This document shows, in pieces, positions 26,294 to 34,048 of a DNA stretch of 64,000 nt (the stretch's first letter is position 1; every line of letters starts with the position of its first letter). The notes below the pieces were generated by a model. The model did no database searches and had not been told where the DNA came from. It was given only the letters and a program-made list of their open reading frames with translations. The translations under genes and the position numbers were made by a program. This DNA is from Actinomadura macrotermitis. Lineage in GTDB: Bacteria; Actinomycetota; Actinomycetes; Streptosporangiales; Streptosporangiaceae. Where the stretch lies: the NCBI RefSeq assembly GCF_009604375.1, contig NZ_WEGH01000006.1, positions 248,001 through 312,000 on the forward strand, written 5' to 3'.

Positions 26294-27871
26294 TTGGAAG
26301 AGCAGTTGACCGCTCCCGCGTCACCGAAGACGGCCGGCGGGCCACCCGAGCCCCCGGCCGGCCAAGGTCTCGATCGCGGCGTGCTCGCGGTGGCCATGGT
26401 CGTCGTGCTCGGCGCGATCATGTCCATCCTGGACGTGACCGTCGTCAACGTCGCCCTCAAGCACCTGGCCCAGGACTTCGACGCCCCCCTGGCCACCATC
26501 CAGTGGGTGGCGACCGGCTACACCCTCGCCCTCGCCACGGTGATCCCGGTGACCGGCTGGGCCTCGTCCCGGTTCGGCACCAAGCGGCTGTACATGATCT
26601 CGATCGCGCTGTTCGTGGCGGGCTCGGCCCTGGCCGGCATGGCCTGGGACGACAAGTCGCTGATCGCCTTCCGGGTGCTGCAGGGCCTCGGCGGCGGCAT
26701 GATCATGCCGGCCGGCATGACGATCCTGACCCAGGCCGCCGGCCCGCAGCGGGTCGGCCAGGTGATGAGCATCGTCGGCATCCCGATGCTGCTCGGCCCG
26801 ATCCTCGGCCCGATCCTCGGCGGCTGGCTCGTCGACGACGTGTCCTGGCGCTGGATCTTCTACATCAACGTGCCGATCGGCGCCGTGGCGCTGGTCATGG
26901 CGGCCCGCATCCTGAAGAAGGACGCGCCGCGGAGCGGTGAGCGCCTGGACGTGCTCGGCCTGCTGTTCCTGTCGCCCGGCCTGGCCGCGCTGATCTACGG
27001 CCTGGCCACCGGCGCCGAGAAGCAGGACTTCTCCCGCCCCAACGTGCTCGTCGCCACCGTGGCGGGTGCCCTGCTGGTCATCGCGTTCGTCGTGCACGCG
27101 CTGCGCAAGGGCAACACCAGCCCGCTGATCGACCTGCGGCTGTTCCGCCGCCGCTCGGTCGCCGCCGCCTCCGGCACCATGGTGCTGTTCGCGTGCGCGT
27201 TCTTCGGCGCCATGCTGGTGCTGCCGCTGTACTACCAGTCGGTGCTCGGCAAGTCCGCGTTCGCCTCGGGCCTGCTGCTGGCCCCGCAGGGCCTCGGCGC
27301 GATGCTGACCATGCCGGTCGGCGGCAAGCTCACCGACCGGATCGGCGCGGGCAAGGTCGTCCTGGTCGGCCTCGCCGTCGTGGTGGCGGGCGTGGCGGGC
27401 TTCGCCGCGCAGATCGCCCCCGACCCCTCGTTCTGGGGTCTCGGCGCCGCCCTGTTCGTGATGGGCATGGGCATGGGCATGACCATGATGCCGACGATGT
27501 CGGCGGCCATGGCCACCCTGCAGCACGACGAGGTGCCCCGGGCCAGCACCGGCCTGAACATCATCCAGCAGGTCGCCGGCTCGGTCGGCACCGCGTTCAT
27601 CGCGGTGCTGCTCGCCACCCAGCTGAAGGACCGCGGTCTCGGCTCGGGCGGCGGCATGAGCGAGGGCCCGCCCCCCGGCGCGCCGAAGCCGCCGCCGGAG
27701 GTCATGGCGGCGATCATGCAGAAGATGGCCGACGCCTTCCAGACGACCTACTGGTGGTCGCTGGTGCTGCTGGCGTTCGCGTTCCTGCCGGCGCTGATGC
27801 TGCCGCGCAAGAAGCAGGCGGCCGCGTCCTCGGACACGACCGCCGACGCGCCGCCGGTGATGATGCACTGA
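26294..27871 (+). CDS. DHA2-family MFS drug efflux transporter (EmrB/QacA type)
   Basis: The 525-residue membrane protein has 14 predicted helices. It shows the D1 motif LDVTVVNVALKHL in helix 1, motif A GWASSRFGTKRLYM, and motif C GIPMLLGPILGPILGGWL, the antiporter motif of proton-driven efflux pumps. A methionine-rich segment (VMGMGMGMTMMPTMSAAM) lies in a late helix. The probable start is the TTG at 26294. A second TTG at 26306, with GGAAGAG before it, is possible. Its long leader carries a MerR-like promoter, which fits drug-induced expression, but no MerR gene is nearby. Confidence 0.85.
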   Translation: MEEQLTAPASPKTAGGPPEPPAGQGLDRGVLAVAMVVVLGAIMSILDVTVVNVALKHLAQDFDAPLATIQWVATGYTLALATVIPVTGWASSRFGTKRLYMISIALFVAGSALAGMAWDDKSLIAFRVLQGLGGGMIMPAGMTILTQAAGPQRVGQVMSIVGIPMLLGPILGPILGGWLVDDVSWRWIFYINVPIGAVALVMAARILKKDAPRSGERLDVLGLLFLSPGLAALIYGLATGAEKQDFSRPNVLVATVAGALLVIAFVVHALRKGNTSPLIDLRLFRRRSVAAASGTMVLFACAFFGAMLVLPLYYQSVLGKSAFASGLLLAPQGLGAMLTMPVGGKLTDRIGAGKVVLVGLAVVVAGVAGFAAQIAPDPSFWGLGAALFVMGMGMGMTMMPTMSAAMATLQHDEVPRASTGLNIIQQVAGSVGTAFIAVLLATQLKDRGLGSGGGMSEGPPPGAPKPPPEVMAAIMQKMADAFQTTYWWSLVLLAFAFLPALMLPRKKQAAASSDTTADAPPVMMH

Positions 27872-27890
27872 CCGCGCAGCACCCCTCAGC

Positions 27891-27924
27891 CGAACGCCCC
27901 GGTCCGCACGGACCGGGGCGTTCG
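27891..27924. terminator. Strong bidirectional terminator hairpin
   Basis: A perfect 15-bp stem, CGAACGCCCCGGTCC with GGACCGGGGCGTTCG, surrounds a GCAC loop. It lies between the convergent efflux and DUF397 genes. Confidence 0.85.
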
Positions 27925-27960
27925 CCGTCTCAGGAGGGACGGGCCGCCGGGCGCCGGCGG

Positions 27961-28206
27961 TCAGGCGAGCATGTGATCGAAGTCACCGTCCTTGGCGCCG
28001 CCCACGAAGGCCTCCACCTCGGCGCGCGTGTAGACGAGGATGGGACCCTCCGGATAACGGGAGTTACGGACTGCTATCTCCCCGTTCGGCAGTTCGGCCA
28101 TTTCGACGCAGTTGCCGTTCGGATTGCTCCGCCGGCTCTTCTGCCAGCGCAGATCCCGCGGTCCGACGTACGACGGCTCGACGGCTGAGAGCTGTTCGCC
28201 GACCAT
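27961..28206 (-). CDS. DUF397 protein
   Basis: The 81-residue protein has the DUF397 core: LRWQKSRRSNPNGNCVEMA, then GEIAVRNSRYPEGPILVYTRAEVEAFV and GDFD. DUF397 proteins are small actinobacterial partners of XRE-type regulators and anti-sigma-like ATPases (BldB/WhiJ-type loci). Here no XRE gene is adjacent, and the ATPase is divergent rather than downstream. I chose the ATG at 28206, since the longer ORF to 28389 would swallow the divergent control region. Its function is probably toxin-like or regulatory by analogy; this is not shown. Confidence 0.8.
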   Translation of the reverse strand: MVGEQLSAVEPSYVGPRDLRWQKSRRSNPNGNCVEMAELPNGEIAVRNSRYPEGPILVYTRAEVEAFVGGAKDGDFDHMLA

Positions 28207-28282
28207 CCTTGCCCCCTTAGGCGTGTCCGCCCCCCTGGCGGGAGGCTGCGATCTCGCCCCACTCCACTCGCAATGGTACGAG

Positions 28283-28317
28283 ATGCACGTGCATTTGTTC
28301 TTGCAGACGGTCTTGCA
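28283..28317. promoter_or_regulatory. Palindrome and direct repeats in the DUF397/ATPase control region
   Basis: ATGCACGTGCAT (28283-28294) is a perfect 12-bp palindrome. Just after it, TCTTGCA occurs twice, at 28299-28305 and 28311-28317, 12 bp apart. The spacer is AT-richer than the coding DNA around it. This is a likely operator cluster for the divergent pair. Confidence 0.5.
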
Positions 28318-28388
28318 TCTGCACGACTTGGGGAGCAAGATAGCGAACGCCCGCCCCCCGACCCACCCGCACGCCTTGGGGTTTGACA

Positions 28389-28940
28389 ATGATCGTTGAC
28401 CAGGTACACGCCGTCGCCGCCGACCGGGGGCGCCGGCACCGGCACCCCGCGTCCCCCGAACACCCCCACCGGCCCGCCGAACCGGCGCCCGCCGCGGGCC
28501 TGCGGGGCTTCTGGCCGACCCCGCACGAGGGCAGCCCGCGCACCGCGCGGCTGGTGCTGCGCGCCGACGCCGCCGCGCCGAAGGCCGCCCGCGACTTCAC
28601 CCTCGCCACCCTCGCCGGGTGGGACCGCTCCGCCCTCGGCGATGACGTCGCCGTGGTCGTGTCCGAGCTGGTCACCAACGCCGTCCGGCACGGCCGGCGC
28701 GAACTGCCGGGCTCCTCGGGCGGGCCGGTCCAGCTCGTGCTGCTGGCCCACCCGCGCCGCCTGGTCGTGACCGTCACCGACCCCGGCCTGCGCACGCCCG
28801 AGCCGGCCGCCCCCGAGGCGCTCGACGACGGCGGCCGCGGCCTGCTGGTCGTCGGCGCCCTCGCCGACTCCTGGGGCTGGGCCCCGCTCGCCAGCAGCGG
28901 CAAGGCCGTCTGGGCCGCGTTCGACGTCGCCGGATCCTGA
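28389..28940 (+). CDS. RsbW-like anti-sigma ATP-binding protein
   Basis: The 183-residue protein has an alanine/proline-rich N-terminal third, then a GHKL ATPase domain. The N box is VVVSELVTNAVRHGRREL, followed by VTVTDPG (G1 box) and DDGGRGLLVVGALADSWG (G2 box). Such proteins bind and may phosphorylate anti-anti-sigma factors in the cytoplasm. The divergent DUF397 gene is a frequent genomic companion. I chose the ATG at 28389; the ribosome site is weak, and a TTG two codons earlier is possible. Confidence 0.83.
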   Translation: MIVDQVHAVAADRGRRHRHPASPEHPHRPAEPAPAAGLRGFWPTPHEGSPRTARLVLRADAAAPKAARDFTLATLAGWDRSALGDDVAVVVSELVTNAVRHGRRELPGSSGGPVQLVLLAHPRRLVVTVTDPGLRTPEPAAPEALDDGGRGLLVVGALADSWGWAPLASSGKAVWAAFDVAGS

Positions 28941-28971
28941 GGGCCCCGGCCCGGGGGGCGAGCGCTACAGC

Positions 28972-29049
28972 GCACAACGCGAACGCACAACGCGAACGCA
29001 CAACGCGAACGCACAACGCGAACGCACAACGCGAACGCACAACGCGAAG
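28972..29049 (+). repeat. 13-bp minisatellite, six copies
   Basis: The unit GCACAACGCGAAC is repeated five times perfectly (28972-29036). A sixth copy (29037-29049) differs only in its last base. The array lies between convergent genes and its last copy runs into the left arm of the terminator, so part of the unit (AACGCGAA) is shared with that stem. It is too short and uniform to be a CRISPR array. Confidence 0.95.
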
Positions 29050-29084
29050 CCGCCCCGGCCTTCCGGCCGGGGCGGCTTCGCGTT
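29041..29084. terminator. 20-bp-stem terminator fused to the minisatellite
   Basis: A perfect 20-bp stem (29041-29060 with 29065-29084) encloses a TTCC tetraloop. It lies between the ATPase and otsA stops and could act in both directions. The outer eight bases of the stem come from the repeat unit. Confidence 0.85.
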
Positions 29085-29094
29085 CGCTACGGGG

Positions 29095-30513
<1,419 letters not shown>

Positions 30514-30631
30514 TCGTCCGCCCTTTCAGCAACACTCGGTGACCGGCGCACCCGGAGACCGTCGCCCGGGCCGCCCGGTCAGTCCTCCCGTGACCGCACG
30601 GCGGGCGAGGTCAGGCCGCCGGCGCGCCGCG

Positions 30632-30641
30632 ATCACGTGAT
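30632..30641. promoter_or_regulatory. 10-bp palindrome upstream of otsA
   Basis: ATCACGTGAT lies in the 175-bp gap between otsA and the release-factor-like gene. It may bind a regulator of otsA. No clear -10/-35 pair was found around it. Confidence 0.3.
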
Positions 30642-30688
30642 TGCTCCTACCCTCCCACGCCGACTCCACGCCGTGATCTTCACCTCGA

Positions 30689-31429
30689 TCACAAACCCGG
30701 CCGAAACGTACATTCCGCACTATCCGAAAATTCGCCCCGGCCGGCCAGCTCCGCCATGACGAGCCGCACCGCGGCGAGCTTGACGGCGCGCGGGTCGGGC
30801 CCCGACGCCCACGCCGACACGCCCGTCGGCAGATGCGTGATCCGCAGGACGGTCGGCGCGTTCGGCACCCGCCGGCAGAAGGTGCCGATCAGCCAGTCCT
30901 GCGGCCCGCCGGGCAGCGTCGCCCCGGCGCCGGCATCGGGCAGGACGGTGACGCCGTTTCGGACGTCCCTATCCCGTTTCAGGACCGCCCAGCTGCCCGG
31001 TCCGTCCTCCCCCGCCGTGAAGGCCATGATCCGGCGGCCCGGCGCCCCCGGGAGCCCCGCCTCCAGGTCCTGCGTCCGCCACCCACGGCGCCGGGCGTCC
31101 GCGGCGTACTCCCGCGCCAGCCGTCCGACGTCCGCCGGATCCCCGTCGAGCCGCACGATGGCGTCGTAGCAGTCGCGGGGGTCCCATTCGGCCACGGCCC
31201 GTTCCAGCGCGGCGACCTCGGCGGTCAGCCGCGCGATCTCGGCGTCCCAGCCGAGCTCGCGCGCCGCGCCCAGATCCTCGCGCAGCGCCCCCAGCCGTAC
31301 GAGCGGCTCCAGGATCCACCGCGCCCGCCGCAGCCGCCGGACGCGCGCGTAGTCACCGAACACGCCCGGTTCGGCGAGCGCCGCCTCGACGGCGGCGTGC
31401 TCGGCCAGGACCTCCTCGTACCGGCCCAT
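30689..31429 (-). CDS. Release-factor-1-like protein lacking the GGQ loop
   Basis: The 246-residue protein follows the layout of bacterial RF1 but is about a third shorter. Residues 1-80 match the N-terminal coiled coil of the PCRF domain (RYEEVLAEHAAVEAALAEPG, later LVRLGALREDLGAARE). Residues 105-118 (AREYAADARRRGWR) match the RF1 YTRYAERRGWK helix. Residues 195-203 (LRITHLPTG) match VRITHLPTG next to the peptidyl-hydrolysis loop. Where RF1 has SGAGGQHVNK, this protein has only RRVPNAPT, so GGQ is gone. The codon-reading PxT region is also missing. It cannot be an ordinary release factor. Its ATG lies six bases after the YbaK-like gene, in one operon. Homology is my reading of motifs; function is unknown. 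Confidence 0.7.
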   Translation of the reverse strand: MGRYEEVLAEHAAVEAALAEPGVFGDYARVRRLRRARWILEPLVRLGALREDLGAARELGWDAEIARLTAEVAALERAVAEWDPRDCYDAIVRLDGDPADVGRLAREYAADARRRGWRTQDLEAGLPGAPGRRIMAFTAGEDGPGSWAVLKRDRDVRNGVTVLPDAGAGATLPGGPQDWLIGTFCRRVPNAPTVLRITHLPTGVSAWASGPDPRAVKLAAVRLVMAELAGRGEFSDSAECTFRPGL

Positions 31430-31435
31430 CGGCCT

Positions 31436-31957
31436 TCAGGTCTGGGCGAGGGCGAGGACCTCCGCGCCCGGCAGGGCGGCGAGCGCCTTGCCGGGGACCA
31501 GCAGCTTCGACCGGCGCAGCCCGCTGCCGATGACGACCTCGGGCGCGGCGGCGACGGCCTCGTCCACCAGGATCGGCCAGCCGGCGGGCAGGCCGACCGG
31601 GGTGATGCCGCCGTACTCCATGCCGGTGAGGGAGATCGCCTCGGCCATCGGCGCGAAGGAGGCCTTGCGGGCGCCCAGGTGCTTGCGCACGACGCCGTTC
31701 ACGTCGACGCGGTCGGTCGCCAGGATCATGCAGGCCAGGTAGGAGACCTCGCCGCCGCGCTTGGCCGCGACGACGACGCAGTTGGCACTGGCCTCGAGGG
31801 GCACCTCGTAGCGCTCGCAGAACGCCGCGGTGTCGGCGAGTTCCGGATCGATCTCGGCGGCCCGCGCGTCCGGGACGCCGGCGATCGCGTCCGCCACCGG
31901 GGCGGCGAGCAGGTCCGCCCGCTCCACCGCCGCCGTCCAATCCAGGCTGCCGGTCAT
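31436..31957 (-). CDS. YbaK/ProX-type aminoacyl-tRNA deacylase
   Basis: The 173-residue editing-domain protein has the conserved lysine of the family in ANCVVVAAKRGG (about K66). Other conserved segments are VNGVVRKHLGARKASFAPM, the TGMEYGGITPVGLPAGWPILVDE loop and the VVIGSGLRRSKLLVPG strand. Relatives hydrolyse mischarged Cys- or Ala-tRNA(Pro), a proofreading role in the cytoplasm. The ATG at 31957 is preceded by GGAGGAGGG; the longer ORF to 32098 runs into the divergent GntR promoter. It leads an operon with the release-factor-like gene. Confidence 0.85.
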   Translation of the reverse strand: MTGSLDWTAAVERADLLAAPVADAIAGVPDARAAEIDPELADTAAFCERYEVPLEASANCVVVAAKRGGEVSYLACMILATDRVDVNGVVRKHLGARKASFAPMAEAISLTGMEYGGITPVGLPAGWPILVDEAVAAAPEVVIGSGLRRSKLLVPGKALAALPGAEVLALAQT

Positions 31958-32035
31958 CGGCCCTCCTCCTCGTTCGCGGGAGTACCACGATGCCATGTCT
32001 TGACGGCCCGCGAGGCACCTGGCACCGTACTGGCT

Positions 32036-32052
32036 CAGTGGCTCATCCACTG
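32036..32052. promoter_or_regulatory. Operator-like dyad of the GntR gene
   Basis: CAGTGG and CCACTG arms flank a 5-bp spacer, 21 bp before the GntR start. This is a plausible autoregulatory site in the gap shared with the divergent deacylase gene. Confidence 0.5.
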
Positions 32053-32072
32053 GACCTCTGGAGGCCGATTCC

Positions 32073-32765
32073 ATGACCGCCCCGATCCCCCGCGACACCG
32101 TCGTCGACGCCCTGGTCGACCGGCTCCGCGACGACGTGCTGAGCGGCCGCTACCCGCCCGGCTCCTACCTGCCGCCCGAGCGCGAGCTGGCGGGCGGCTA
32201 CGGGGTCACGCGCACCTCGCTCAAGCACGCGATCGTGCGGCTGACGCAGGCCGGGCTGGTGGAGACCCGGCACGGCGTCGGCACCCGGGTGCGCGACTAC
32301 GAGCGGCTCGGCGGCCCCGAGCTGCTGCCGATGCTGGCGCGCACGGTCGGCCCGGCCTGGATGGGCGAGATCTTCCAGGTGCGGCGGGAGGTCGGCGCGC
32401 TGGTCGCGGCCAAGGCCGCCGCGCACGCCGCGCCGCCGCACCGCGACCGGCTCCGCGCGCTGGTCGCCGGGCTGGGGGACGCGCCGGACGCCGGGGCCGC
32501 GCAGCTGGCCGAGTGCGAGCTCCACCGCGTCATCGCCGCCGCGACCGGCAACCGCGTGTACGGGTTCCTGGTCAACTCGCTGCTGAACGCCTATCTGGCC
32601 GTCCGGGACGGCTTCACGCACGCCTTCGCCGATCCCGGCGCCGCCGCCGACCGCGTCCGGCCGCTGGTCGAGGCGATCTGCGCCGGGGACGCGGCGGCGG
32701 CCCGTGCCGCCGCCGACGCCTACTTCGCCGAGACCGAGGCGCTGATGCTGGCGGGGCCCGCATGA
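32073..32765 (+). CDS. FadR/GntR-family regulator
   Basis: The 230-residue regulator has a GntR winged helix (ALVDRLRDDVLSGRYPPGSYLPPERELAGGYGVTRTSLKHAIVRLTQAGLVETRHGVGTRV). An FCD-type helical domain follows, with likely metal-ligand residues in ECELHRVIAAATGN. It heads an operon with a lipocalin-like protein and a GMC oxidoreductase. This order matches the mycobacterial Rv0494-Rv0493c-Rv0492c locus, where Rv0494 is a lipid-responsive, autoregulated FadR-like protein (from memory). GGAGG lies upstream of the ATG. Confidence 0.83.
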   Translation: MTAPIPRDTVVDALVDRLRDDVLSGRYPPGSYLPPERELAGGYGVTRTSLKHAIVRLTQAGLVETRHGVGTRVRDYERLGGPELLPMLARTVGPAWMGEIFQVRREVGALVAAKAAAHAAPPHRDRLRALVAGLGDAPDAGAAQLAECELHRVIAAATGNRVYGFLVNSLLNAYLAVRDGFTHAFADPGAAADRVRPLVEAICAGDAAAARAAADAYFAETEALMLAGPA

Positions 32766-34048
32766 GGCGCACCACCTTCGCCGAGGTCATGGAGGGCACC
32801 GTCCGGCTGGACGGCGCGGACCGGCCGATGCGCCTGGAGCTGTCCGCCGACCTGCCCGGGGTGCTGCGGCCCTGGGGCGACATCGAGGGCGCGCTGTCCG
32901 GCCGCGTGGTCGTCCCCGGCTGGGCCGACGGTCCGGCGAGCGGGCGGCTGCGGGTCGCGCCGGTCGCCGCCCGCCGCATCCGCTACACCCTGGAGTTCAC
33001 CGCCCTGGACGGGCGTCGGCTGCGGCTGGACGGCTGGAAGTCCGCGACCCCGCGCCACCCGGTCCGTTCGATGACCTTCCTGCCCGCCACCGTCACCGAC
33101 GCGGACGGCGCCGTAGTCGGCGAGGCCCGCCTGCGCTTTCGGCTGCGCCGCGACCTCGCCCGTTTCCTCAGCGGCTTCCGCTTCCCAGCCGACCCGGCCC
33201 GCGACCCGATGCGGCCCCGCTGGCGCGGACAGCCGGGGCGGCTGGAGGTCTGGTACACCACGCTCTCCGATCCGGCCACCGGGACGGGCGTGTGGCTGCA
33301 CCACGAGCTCGTCGCGCCGCCGGACGACGGCCCGGCCCGCGAGCACGGCTGGGCGGCGGTCTTCCCGCCCGGCGAGCGGCCGGTCTTCGGCCGCTACGAA
33401 GGGCCGCTCGCCCGGCTGCAGGGTGCGGCGGGCGAGATCGCCTGGGATCTGCGCGAGTCCGGCGGCGGCGATCCCCTGTACACGTTCCCGCGCTGGGCGT
33501 GGGAGCGGGAGCTGCTGCCCGCCGCGCAGATCGTCCCGAAACCGACCGCTTCCTATGACGGCACCGTCCGTTTCGGCGACCGCGTGCTGAACCTGGAGGC
33601 CGCCCCCGGCGGCACCGCCCGCATCTACGGGCACGGCAACGCGCGGCGCTGGGCCTGGCTGCACGCCGACCTCGGCGACGGCGACGTCTGCGAGATCGTC
33701 ACGGCCGTGTCCACCCGTCCCGGCCTGCGGCATCTGCCACCGCTGACGTTCCTGCGCCTCCGGACCGGCGGCCGGGAGATCGCCGCCACGCTGGGCCTGC
33801 GCGCCACCATCGGCCTGCCGTCCTGGACGGTCCGCGGCCGCGTCGGCGGCGGCCGCCGCATCCACGTGGAGGTCACCCAGCGCCGCGCCGAGACCGTCTC
33901 GGTCGACTACGCCGACCCGGGCGGCGCTCCGGCGGTCTGTCACAACTCCGAGCGCGCCGACGTGCGGATCGTCCTCACCCGGGGCGGGCGCGTCGAACGG
34001 CACTGGCGGCTGGAGGGCACCGCGCACGCCGAGGTGGGCGTCCGGTGA
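32762..34048 (+). CDS. Conserved unknown protein of the GMC-oxidoreductase locus
   Basis: The 428-residue soluble protein has no signal peptide or membrane segment. It is rich in beta-strand patterns and tryptophans: a WKSATPRHPVRSMTFLPATV segment, then a second half with WVLHHE-like strands and ATLGLRATIGLPSWTVRGRV. The alternating pattern suggests a two-domain lipocalin-like fold of the kind seen in lipid-modifying proteins. It overlaps both neighbours by four bases (ATGA, GTGA), so it likely acts with the GMC enzyme. It appears equivalent in position to Rv0493c. Function is unknown. Confidence 0.6.
   Translation: MRRTTFAEVMEGTVRLDGADRPMRLELSADLPGVLRPWGDIEGALSGRVVVPGWADGPASGRLRVAPVAARRIRYTLEFTALDGRRLRLDGWKSATPRHPVRSMTFLPATVTDADGAVVGEARLRFRLRRDLARFLSGFRFPADPARDPMRPRWRGQPGRLEVWYTTLSDPATGTGVWLHHELVAPPDDGPAREHGWAAVFPPGERPVFGRYEGPLARLQGAAGEIAWDLRESGGGDPLYTFPRWAWERELLPAAQIVPKPTASYDGTVRFGDRVLNLEAAPGGTARIYGHGNARRWAWLHADLGDGDVCEIVTAVSTRPGLRHLPPLTFLRLRTGGREIAATLGLRATIGLPSWTVRGRVGGGRRIHVEVTQRRAETVSVDYADPGGAPAVCHNSERADVRIVLTRGGRVERHWRLEGTAHAEVGVR

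Noticed and set aside
28972..29049. CRISPR array
   Set aside because: The 13-bp units are contiguous with no spacers and no cas genes are near; this is a minisatellite.
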